Positions 26,335-33,408 of a stretch of DNA of 64,000 nt are shown in pieces; position 1 is the stretch's first letter, and each line of letters begins with the position of its first letter. Under the pieces are notes generated by a model. That model was not told the origin of the DNA. It did no database searches and was given only the letters and a program-made list of their open reading frames with translations. Location of the stretch: NCBI GenBank assembly GCA_964507025.1, contig CAZDOK010000008.1:62001-126000 (forward strand), written 5' to 3'. Made by a program: the position numbers and the translations under genes. Source of the stretch: Amarobacter sp964507025 (GTDB taxonomy: Bacteria > Chloroflexota > Dehalococcoidia > Tepidiformales > Tepidiformaceae).

Positions 26335-27479
26335 CCATGCAACGCGAAGTCTTCGTTATCGGCGTGGGGATGCACCGCTTCGGCAAGCACGACGTGCCCC
26401 GCCGGGACATGCACTACACCGCCGGCATCGCCGCCCTCGAAGACGCGAACGTCTCGTTCCGCGACATTGGCGCGCTCTACAGCGGCTATATCGGCGGCAA
26501 CATGCTCGACGGCGTCACCTTCGCGAAGGACCTCGGGCTCACCGGCCTCCCCGTGGTCCACGTCGAAAATGCGTCGGCCACCGGCTCCTCGGCGTTTCGC
26601 GAGGCTGTGATGGCCGTCTCCGGGGGCAGCAGCGAGGTCGCGATGGCGATCGCGTTCGATGGCCGTCTCGGGAACATGGCGGCCGCCGCCGGCCCCCGCC
26701 GCCCGACCATGGATTCGAATCTGTTGCCGGCTGCCTTCTTCGCCTTCTGGGCCGTGCGGCGCATGCACGACAACGGCACGACAGTCGAGACGTTCGCGAA
26801 GATCGCGGCGAAGAACTGGAACCACGCGCGCTTCAATAAGTTCGCCGAGCGCCAGGCCGAGCAGGAGATCACGCCGGAGATGGTGCTCGCCGCGCCGATG
26901 GTGGCCTATCCCCACACCGCCATGATGGCCTGCGGCGCAGGGGCTGGCGCGGCGGCTGCCATCGTCGCCACCCGCGAAGTGGCGGAGCGGCTGGCGAACG
27001 GCCGCCCGCTGGTGAAGGTAACCGCCTCGCAGATGCAGTCGGAGCGTTACCAGCCGGGCCATGTCTTCCTCGGGGCGGTGGTAGGGCCCTCGGAGTCGAC
27101 CCGGATCACGGCCAACCTGGCCTACGAGGAGGCCGGGCTCGGACCGCAAGACCTCAGCCTCGTCCACGTGCACGACGCCTTCCCCATCGAGGAGCTGATG
27201 TACTACGAGCTGCTGGGCATCTGCCCGGACGGCGAGGGCGACCGGCTGGTGGCCGAGGGTGCGACCGCGATCGGCGGCCGCATCCCCTTCTCGACTGATG
27301 GCGGGCTCATCGGGCGGGGTCATCCCGGCGGCCCCACCGGGCTCGCGCAGATCTGGGACATTACCCAGCAGCTGCGGGGCGAATCGGGTGTCCGCCAGGT
27401 CGAGGGCGCCCGGACCGGCCTCGCGCACATGATGGGCGCCGGGTCGGTGTGCGTGGTGCACATCCTCCAGCGGCAGTAG
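26331..27479 (+). CDS. Thiolase-fold protein (SCP-x/Ltp type), nucleophile Cys replaced by Ser
   Basis: This 382-residue non-decarboxylating thiolase-like protein keeps the fold signature and late GRGHPGGPTGLAQ (catalytic His) and GAGSVCVVHIL (second Cys). In the nucleophile motif, usually ENACATG or ENACASG, the codon is TCG: VENASATGSSA, with Ser82 in place of Cys. Thiolytic chemistry through a Cys acyl-enzyme is therefore unlikely. Thiolase-fold aldolases such as Ltp2, which works in complex with the DUF35 protein ChsH2 in steroid side-chain degradation, offer a precedent for non-thiolase chemistry with a DUF35 partner. The substrate here is unknown. Confidence 0.88.
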   Translation: MTMQREVFVIGVGMHRFGKHDVPRRDMHYTAGIAALEDANVSFRDIGALYSGYIGGNMLDGVTFAKDLGLTGLPVVHVENASATGSSAFREAVMAVSGGSSEVAMAIAFDGRLGNMAAAAGPRRPTMDSNLLPAAFFAFWAVRRMHDNGTTVETFAKIAAKNWNHARFNKFAERQAEQEITPEMVLAAPMVAYPHTAMMACGAGAGAAAAIVATREVAERLANGRPLVKVTASQMQSERYQPGHVFLGAVVGPSESTRITANLAYEEAGLGPQDLSLVHVHDAFPIEELMYYELLGICPDGEGDRLVAEGATAIGGRIPFSTDGGLIGRGHPGGPTGLAQIWDITQQLRGESGVRQVEGARTGLAHMMGAGSVCVVHILQRQ

Positions 27480-27497
27480 CGGCAGTAGCGGCAGTAG
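27471..27497 (+). repeat. Three tandem copies of a 9-bp unit spanning the thiolase stop
   Basis: CGGCAGTAG is repeated three times in frame. The first copy contains the thiolase stop TAG (27477-27479), so two further in-frame TAG codons follow. It looks like replication slippage. Confidence 0.85.
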
Positions 27498-27612
27498 CGG
27501 GAGGACGGAGTACCCGGCCCGCCTCCGGCTCGGCATGGACAGAAGTTCGAAGCGCCCCCGGCCAAAGGGGCGGGGGCTCATGCGCCATGCCTCTACCCTC
27601 ATGTCCCGCACA

Positions 27613-27638
27613 CTTCGCCCTTCGCCCTTCGCCCTTCG
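27613..27638. repeat. 7-bp tandem repeat in the thiolase-monooxygenase intergenic region
   Basis: CTTCGCC occurs three times followed by CTTCG. The rest of the 204-bp gap (27480-27683) shows no gene; a short GCCCC/GGGGC inverted repeat near 27550-27570 is too weak to call a terminator. Confidence 0.7.
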
Positions 27639-27683
27639 GACTACCCTCCTCGCCTGCCACAATCGATCGCGGAGGACTCGCTC

Positions 27684-28778
27684 ATGCAGTTCGGTATCTT
27701 CTCGGTTGGCGATGTGACGCTCGACCCCACCACCGGCCGCGCACCAACGGAGGCGGAGCGCATCCAGGCGATGGTGGCCATCGCGCTGAAGGCCGAGGAG
27801 GTGGGGCTCGATGTCTTCGCGACCGGTGAGCACCACAACCCACCGTTCGTGCCCTCCTCGCCGACCACGATGCTCGGCTACATCGCGGCGAAAACAGAGC
27901 GCATCATCCTTTCGACCGCGACCACGCTGATTACGACGAACGACCCGGTGAAGATCGCCGAGGACTACGCGATGCTGCAGCACCTGGCCGGCGGCCGGGT
28001 CGACCTGATGATGGGCAGGGGCAACACGGCGCCGGTGTACCCCTGGTTCGGCAAGAACACCCGGGATGGCATCGCGCTCGCGCGTGAGAACTACGCGCTC
28101 CTCCACCGCCTCTGGCGAGAGGATGTGGTGGACTGGGAGGGGCGCTTCCGCACGCCGCTCCAGGCGTTCACCGCGACCCCGCGCCCGCTCGATGGCATCC
28201 CGCCGTTCGTCTGGCACGGGTCGATTCGCAGCCCGGAGATCGCGGCCCAGGCGGCCTACTACGGTGATGGGTTCTTCCACAACAACATCTTCTGGCCGAT
28301 GGAGCACACGAAGCGGATGGTCTCCCTGTACCGGGAGCGGTTCGAACACTACGGCCACGGCCGGGCCGACCAGGCGATCGTCGGGCTGGGCGGGCAGGTG
28401 TTTGTGCGCCCGAATTCCCAGGACGCGGTGCGGGAATTCCGGCCCTACTTCGACAATGCGCCGGTCTATGGCCACGGCCCGTCGCTTGAGGAGTTCGCGG
28501 AGAAGACACCGCTGACCGTGGGCAGCCCCCGGCAGGTCATCGAGCGGTACGCAGCCATGCGGGAGCACGTCGGCGACTACCAGCGCCAGCTCTTCCTGGT
28601 CGACCACGCGGGCCTGCCGCTGAGCACCGTGCTCGAACAGATCGAAATTCTAGGGGGCGAAATCGTGCCTGCGCTTCGGAAGCTGAACGCGCAAGACCGA
28701 CCAGCCCACATTCCGGATGCCCCCACCCACGAATCACTCAGGGCCGCCCGCGGCGTCTCCGGGATGCCGGCCGGGTGA
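27684..28778 (+). CDS. Luciferase-like flavin-dependent monooxygenase (LLM family)
   Basis: This 364-residue TIM-barrel protein has the bacterial luciferase-like signature: LDVFATGEHHNPPF near residue 45, LSTATTLITTNDPVKIAEDYAMLQHLAGGRVDLMMGRGN (flavin region, about 76-115), and IAAQAAYYGDGFF. It should oxidise an organic substrate with O2 and a reduced flavin supplied by a separate reductase. GGAGGA lies 6 nt before the ATG. Its 3' end overlaps the convergent TetR gene by 45 bp; the TetR protein is a likely regulator of this DUF35-thiolase-monooxygenase group (inference). Confidence 0.92.
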   Translation: MQFGIFSVGDVTLDPTTGRAPTEAERIQAMVAIALKAEEVGLDVFATGEHHNPPFVPSSPTTMLGYIAAKTERIILSTATTLITTNDPVKIAEDYAMLQHLAGGRVDLMMGRGNTAPVYPWFGKNTRDGIALARENYALLHRLWREDVVDWEGRFRTPLQAFTATPRPLDGIPPFVWHGSIRSPEIAAQAAYYGDGFFHNNIFWPMEHTKRMVSLYRERFEHYGHGRADQAIVGLGGQVFVRPNSQDAVREFRPYFDNAPVYGHGPSLEEFAEKTPLTVGSPRQVIERYAAMREHVGDYQRQLFLVDHAGLPLSTVLEQIEILGGEIVPALRKLNAQDRPAHIPDAPTHESLRAARGVSGMPAG

Positions 28779-29447
28779 GGCTGAGAACAGGCCCACGAGC
28801 GCGAGGCGCATGGTCCGGGCAATGCCGGGGGCGTCGAGGCCACGCGCGCAGAGGAAATCGAACAGCTCGAACGAACAGATGGCGTCAGCGGCGGCCAGGG
28901 TGAGTGCCCGGGTAGCGTCGTCCAGGCCGTTGAGCTCGATGGCGAAATGGAGTTCGACCTGGAGCGCGTAAAGCTGGCGGCTCTGTTCGAGCTGTTCGGC
29001 GATCACCGGGTAGAACGGGGCGCGCAGCCGGGCGACGCGAGCGGCCGGATACATCGCTGCGAACAGGGCGACTCGTTGTTCAGCGATCCGCGCGATGCGG
29101 TCGTGGAGCGGGCCTTCGCCGACATCGGCGATCTCGACCAGGTGCCAGACGCGCTGTTGCTGTCGCTCGATGGCGGTGCGGTCGAGGTCATCGCGGTCAT
29201 CGAAATAGCGGAAGACGGAGCGGCGCGAGACGCCGGACCGCTCGGCGACGAGTTCGGCGCCGGGACGCAGGTTGCCCTCGGCGTAGAGGTCGAGCAGGGC
29301 ATCGACCACGGCCAGGCGGTTGCGCTCGCGCGAAGCGCGGCGCCCATCGATCCGCCCCTCGGCGGGGGACTCGAGTTCAGCCACGGGGGCATTGTTCGGC
29401 CCGGGGGCCGGGGCCGCAAGAGCATCTGGCACCGGCAGTGTCACCAA
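28734..29447 (-). CDS. TetR-family transcriptional regulator
   Basis: A protein of up to 237 residues with an N-terminal TetR helix-turn-helix (about 40-85; VAERSGVSRRSVFRYFDDRDDL) and a C-terminal ligand-binding helical domain. A roughly 35-residue Pro/Ala-rich N-terminal extension precedes the DNA-binding domain; a TTG (29447) or GTG (29444) start would include it, and a later start is possible. The stop region lies inside the convergent monooxygenase gene. The ligand is unknown. Confidence 0.88.
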   Translation of the reverse strand: MVTLPVPDALAAPAPGPNNAPVAELESPAEGRIDGRRASRERNRLAVVDALLDLYAEGNLRPGAELVAERSGVSRRSVFRYFDDRDDLDRTAIERQQQRVWHLVEIADVGEGPLHDRIARIAEQRVALFAAMYPAARVARLRAPFYPVIAEQLEQSRQLYALQVELHFAIELNGLDDATRALTLAAADAICSFELFDFLCARGLDAPGIARTMRLALVGLFSASPGRHPGDAAGGPE

Positions 29448-29456
29448 CGGCGTGGG

Positions 29457-30209
29457 CTACGAGCCGGCCTCGCGCGCGGTGGCACGCTCACGTGGTGGGA
29501 CGAGGACGCGGGCGGCCGGTATCACCTCGCCCTCGCCGAGGAGCCGTCCTTCGCGCATATGGATGACGCGGTCGGCGCAGGCGGCGACCGTCGGATCGTG
29601 GGTGACGAGGAGGATGGTGAGGTGACGCTCACGGCGGAGGCGGTCGAAGAGGTCCATCACGCTCTCGGCGGAGGCGGCATCGAGCGCGCCAGTTGGCTCA
29701 TCGGCGAGGAGGATGGAGGGGCCGTTGGCGAGCGCCCGGGCGATGGCGACGCGCTGGCGTTCGCCGCCGGAAAGCTCGGGCGGGCGGAGCCCAGTGCGGG
29801 CGGCGAGGCCGACGCTTGCGAGCAACTCATGGGCACGGCGGGTGCCTTCGCCGCGGCTCACGCCGGTGGGCACCATGGCGACCTGCACGTTCTGGAGTGC
29901 GCTCAGGTTGGGGAGCAGGTTGTGGAGCTGGAAGACCAGGCCGACCTCGTGGCTGCGATAGTGGTCGAGGTTGCCATAGGAGCGGAGGTTGCGGCCGTTC
30001 ACGAGGATGTCGCCGGACGTGGGCTCGTCGAGCGCGGCGAGGAGGTGCAAAAGCGTGGACTTGCCCGAGCCGGACGGCCCGGTGAGGGCGACCCACTCGC
30101 CCGGGCTGATCTGGAAGCTCACATCGTCAACGGCGCGGATGTTGGAATCGGCGAACACCTTGCTGAGGTGGCGGGTTTCGATGGCCGGGATGGCGGTGTG
30201 CTCACTCAT
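29457..30209 (-). CDS. ABC transporter ATPase, LolD/MacB type
   Basis: This 250-residue ATPase has Walker A GPSGSGKST, Q loop GLVFQLHNLLPNL, signature LSGGERQRVAIARA and Walker B ILLADEPTGALD, the last being the hallmark of the LolD/FtsE/MacB group that drives FtsX-type mechanotransmission permeases. ATG 30209 overlaps the permease stop by 8 bp. It works with the permease encoded just upstream; these systems handle lipoproteins, antimicrobial peptides or envelope signals. A C-terminal basic tail (VPPRERATAREAGS) is present. Confidence 0.94.
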   Translation of the reverse strand: MSEHTAIPAIETRHLSKVFADSNIRAVDDVSFQISPGEWVALTGPSGSGKSTLLHLLAALDEPTSGDILVNGRNLRSYGNLDHYRSHEVGLVFQLHNLLPNLSALQNVQVAMVPTGVSRGEGTRRAHELLASVGLAARTGLRPPELSGGERQRVAIARALANGPSILLADEPTGALDAASAESVMDLFDRLRRERHLTILLVTHDPTVAACADRVIHMREGRLLGEGEVIPAARVLVPPRERATAREAGS

Positions 30210-31332
30210 GGCGAATCGCCGTGAGTGGCCGGAGGAGCGCCGCCCGCAGGGCCGGGTAGAGTGCGCCGATGATGGCCATCCCAAAGGTGATCGACAGCGC
30301 GCGCCCGAACACGTCGGAACTGTACGACGGCGAGAACACTCCGCGCAGCGTCGGCACATCCTGGAGGAACTGGACCACGAGGAAGCCCAGTGCGACGCCC
30401 ACCATGGCGCCGGCCATGGTGACCATGAACGCCTCGGAGAGGACGTAAATGAGGATGCGCTGGCGCGACCATCCGACCGAGCGGAGGACGCCGAACTCGC
30501 GTGTCCGTTCGAACACCGAGAGGCTCATCATGTTCAGCACGTTGGCGGCGCCGATGACCAGCGCGAGGGCCGAGACACCCGTGTTCGCGGCGCTCAGCAG
30601 CTCCAGGTTGCGGTCGACCTGGCCGAAGTCGGATTCGGTGCGGATGGTGGCGAGCTGGGGCAGTGCCGCCTCGATGCGCAGGCGGACGGCCTCGATTTGC
30701 GACTGGTCCTCGACCTGGACGAACGCCAGGGTAATGGTGCCTGGCTTCCGAAGCTGTGCCTGGAAGGGGACGAGCGGCAACATGGAGGCGGCATCGCCGA
30801 AGACCTGGCCGGTGCTGTAGATGCCGGCGATGGTGTACACGTTGTCCTTGAGCTGGATCGTGTCGCCGATCGTCTTGTCGAGGTCGCGTGCGGCCCGGTA
30901 GCCGAGGATGAGTTCGTCGGGCGCCTCGGCGTCGTACACCCGGCCGGCAATGAGGTTGACGCCGAACGGCTCGGTGTCCTCCGGCTTCATGCCGATACGG
31001 AGGAAGAAGGGCCGATCGGCATCGAGGTAGACGGGCTCGACCAGAATGCCGACGGCGCTCTTGACGGCGGGGTCCGCCTGGATCGTCGCGAGATCCTTTT
31101 CATCGATCGAGCTGTTGAGGACATCGCTCACGTTTTTCTCGGCGATGCTGAAATCGGCCTTGCCGGTCTGGAGGATGGAGATTGCGGTCTGGCGGAGGCT
31201 GTGGGTGAGGATGCCCATCGCGACGACAGTCATGATGGTGACCGCAATGGTGAGGCCCGTGAGCACCGTCCGCATCTTGCGTGTGTAGACGTTTTCGAAG
31301 ATGAGCTGGACGAAGAACACGGACACCCCCAT
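30202..31332 (-). CDS. FtsX/MacB-type ABC permease
   Basis: This 376-residue protein has an N-terminal membrane helix (about 22-44), a large extracytoplasmic domain (45-250) and three C-terminal helices (about 255-280, 300-330 and 340-365) with the FtsX motif EFGVLRSVGWSRQRI. It is the transmembrane partner of the ATPase at 29457-30209 and is first in their operon. It shares layout with the orphan permease at 48181-49344. Confidence 0.92.
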   Translation of the reverse strand: MGVSVFFVQLIFENVYTRKMRTVLTGLTIAVTIMTVVAMGILTHSLRQTAISILQTGKADFSIAEKNVSDVLNSSIDEKDLATIQADPAVKSAVGILVEPVYLDADRPFFLRIGMKPEDTEPFGVNLIAGRVYDAEAPDELILGYRAARDLDKTIGDTIQLKDNVYTIAGIYSTGQVFGDAASMLPLVPFQAQLRKPGTITLAFVQVEDQSQIEAVRLRIEAALPQLATIRTESDFGQVDRNLELLSAANTGVSALALVIGAANVLNMMSLSVFERTREFGVLRSVGWSRQRILIYVLSEAFMVTMAGAMVGVALGFLVVQFLQDVPTLRGVFSPSYSSDVFGRALSITFGMAIIGALYPALRAALLRPLTAIRHE

Positions 31333-31359
31333 TCATGGTCCGGGCGGGGAGGTTGGCGG

Positions 31360-33255
31360 TCAGCGGCGGAGGGTATGGACCCCGTCGGTGCTGGTGCTCG
31401 ATGTCAGCGTCAGGCCAAGTGGGAGATCGCGGACGTTGTTGCGATCGATCACCTGGTTGACGACAGCGGTGCCGAGCCACGGCGGGAGGTTCCCGGCCTT
31501 GAGTTCGTCGACGACGATGCGGTTCTGGCCGCCGCTGACATCGAGATAGCCGCGGACGACGATGGAGACGTCGCGCCCGAGCACGTTGACCTTGCCCTTC
31601 GCCTCGGCCAGGCCATCGGGGCAGAAGTAAACCTGGAGGTCCTTGATTGGGACGTCGCGCTCTTCGAGGTAGACGACGCCGCGGGAGGTCGCCTCGGGTT
31701 CGGTGACGGCCATGGCAGCGCCGGGCCCGGCGGCCTTGAAGTCATCCCACTTGGCCTGGAGCGAATCGACGGCGGCCTGGCTGACCGGTGAACGGCGGTC
31801 GACGCAAGCAGCGGGATCCCCCGTGGCAATGAGGATGCCGATGAGGACGACGAGTCCGCCTGTGAGGCCGATGAGGGTGACCAGGATGCGTGTGATCCAG
31901 GTGAGGATCGAAGTTCCACCCTGGACGGCACCCGGGATGGCCGCGCCCGGGACGGGCGTGGGAAAGGGCGGCGCCGCGCCAACTGGAGGTTGGACAGGTG
32001 GCGGAGGCGGCGGCGCGGGAGGAGGGGTTGGCGGGGCCGCCGGGGCGCCGCCCGGAGGGGTCCCGAGCGGGGAAGCGGTGGGTGTCCAGCCGCCGGCCGG
32101 TGGTGCACCACCGGGGGCTGCACCCGCAGGCGGCGGTGCGCCGGTTACCGGCCCGGTGGGAGCGCCGGGAGGGGCACCGGATGGTGTGCCAAGCGGGCTC
32201 GAGGTAGGTGTCCAGCCGCCGGCCGGTGGTGCGCCGCCGGGAGCGGCTCCCGCAGGTGGGGCTCCGCCAGTCACAGGGCCCGTGGGTGCGCCGGGAGGGG
32301 CGCCGGACGGTGTGCCAAGCGGGCTCGAGGTGGGTGTCCAGCCCTGTCCCGGAGGAGTGGGCATGCCGCCAGGAGGGGTGGCCGGTGGTGCGCCGGCCGG
32401 CGGAGGTGCAGCTCCGGCTGGCGGTGGAGCTGCTGCGGGCGGCGGGGTGGCCGCTGGAGGAGGTGCGGCTGGTGGCGGCGCCGCTCCCGCACCGGGGACG
32501 GCGGGGCCGGCGCCGGGCATCGCGCCCGCGCCGGGTACTGCCTGGCCCGCGGCTCCGGCACCGGGCATCGCGCCCGCGCCGGGTACTGCCTGTCCCGCGG
32601 CTCCGGCACCGGGAATCGCGCCCGCGCCGGGTACTGCCTGGCCCGCAGCACCCGCACCAGGCATCGCGCCCGCGCCGGACACAGCCTGTCCTGCGGCTCC
32701 GGCACCGGGCATTGCGCCCGCGCCGGGCACAGCCTGTCCTGCGGCTCCGGCACCGCTGACCGCGGGTCCGGCGGCACCGGCTCCAGTGACTGCTTCGGCG
32801 GCACCGGCGCCACCCGCTCCGGTCGCTGCGCCGCCCGCGGCACCGGCACCCGCGACGCCGCCGGCGGCACCGGCGCCACCCGCACCTGCCGCGGCACCCG
32901 GTGCAGCTCCCGCTCCACCGACGGCGCCCGAAGCGGCCCCGGCACCAGTTACGCCTCCGGCGGCGGCACCGCCACCGCCGAGCTGTGAGGCGGCGATGCC
33001 TGCCCCCGCGGCTCCGCCGGCCAACCCGCCGCCGAGAGGGAGTGCGCCGCCGCGCTTTTTGCGTTCTTCTTCAAGCGATTGGCCGCAGCTCTCGCAGAAC
33101 CTTGCCTCGGGGGCGTTCGCGGTGCCGCAGGCCGGGCAGGCGAGTGTATCGCCGGCGGCTTCGGGTTCGGGGGCGAGGCGAGCGCCACAGGAGGAACACC
33201 ATGCGGCGTTCGCTTCCGGTTCGATCGCTCCACAGGCAGGGCATCGTACCTCCAT
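31360..33255 (-). CDS. Double zinc-ribbon membrane protein with long Gly/Ala and Pro repeats
   Basis: This 631-residue protein begins with two CxxC...CxxC zinc ribbons (Cys5/8/20/23 and Cys40/43/54/57). A Gly/Ala-rich tract of about 170 residues follows, including a 16-residue unit (GAGAMPGAGAAGQAVP) repeated five times, then a Pro-rich tract with a roughly 40-residue repeat (WTPTSSPLGTPSGAPPGAPT), a transmembrane helix near residues 455-485 (ILVTLIGLTGGLVVLIGILI) and a C-terminal ectodomain of about 140 residues. It is divergent from a receptor kinase gene. The zinc ribbons should be cytosolic and the C-terminus outside. It has the same architecture as the protein at 50972-52291. Function unknown; a signalling scaffold or kinase substrate is plausible (inference). 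Confidence 0.8.
   Translation of the reverse strand: MEVRCPACGAIEPEANAAWCSSCGARLAPEPEAAGDTLACPACGTANAPEARFCESCGQSLEEERKKRGGALPLGGGLAGGAAGAGIAASQLGGGGAAAGGVTGAGAASGAVGGAGAAPGAAAGAGGAGAAGGVAGAGAAGGAATGAGGAGAAEAVTGAGAAGPAVSGAGAAGQAVPGAGAMPGAGAAGQAVSGAGAMPGAGAAGQAVPGAGAIPGAGAAGQAVPGAGAMPGAGAAGQAVPGAGAMPGAGPAVPGAGAAPPPAAPPPAATPPPAAAPPPAGAAPPPAGAPPATPPGGMPTPPGQGWTPTSSPLGTPSGAPPGAPTGPVTGGAPPAGAAPGGAPPAGGWTPTSSPLGTPSGAPPGAPTGPVTGAPPPAGAAPGGAPPAGGWTPTASPLGTPPGGAPAAPPTPPPAPPPPPPVQPPVGAAPPFPTPVPGAAIPGAVQGGTSILTWITRILVTLIGLTGGLVVLIGILIATGDPAACVDRRSPVSQAAVDSLQAKWDDFKAAGPGAAMAVTEPEATSRGVVYLEERDVPIKDLQVYFCPDGLAEAKGKVNVLGRDVSIVVRGYLDVSGGQNRIVVDELKAGNLPPWLGTAVVNQVIDRNNVRDLPLGLTLTSSTSTDGVHTLRR
32089..32354 (-). 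repeat. Tandem repeat of about 120 bp within the zinc-ribbon gene
   Basis: Two nearly full copies and the start of a third, each beginning TGTCCAGCC and ending AGCGGGCTCGAGGT, with periods of 123 and 120 bp. They encode the Pro-rich unit and keep the reading frame. Confidence 0.75.
32513..32752 (-). repeat. Five tandem 48-bp units within the zinc-ribbon gene
   Basis: The unit starting CCGGGCATCGCGCCCGCG recurs at 32513, 32561, 32609, 32657 and 32705 with point differences (exact period 48 bp). It encodes the 16-residue Gly/Ala unit. Confidence 0.88.
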
Positions 33256-33395
33256 GGCTCATCCTCCGGGTGGCATCTCGCGTGCGAGTTGTGTGAGTGT
33301 AGCGCCCAGCATCCGGTTGTCGAGGACTGCAAGGAACGGCCGGTTGGTACCCTCGCCAGGGCCGGGCTGTCTTCGTTCGGTGTTGCGCAAGGCCC

Positions 33396-33401
33396 TACAA
33401 T
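33396..33401 (+). promoter_or_regulatory. Putative -10 element of a leaderless kinase mRNA
   Basis: TACAAT lies 7 bp before the ATG at 33409, which lacks a Shine-Dalgarno sequence. A transcription start at or next to the ATG would make the mRNA leaderless. No convincing -35 is visible. Confidence 0.4.
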
Positions 33402-33408
33402 CCCAGCG

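Noticed and set aside
27540..27575. Terminator after the thiolase gene
   Set aside because: Only a 5-bp GCCCC/GGGGC pairing with an 8-nt or longer loop and no T run.
32513..32752. Regular 48-bp repeats resembling a CRISPR array
   Set aside because: No unique spacers; the repeats are contiguous, in frame and coding. No cas genes in the window.
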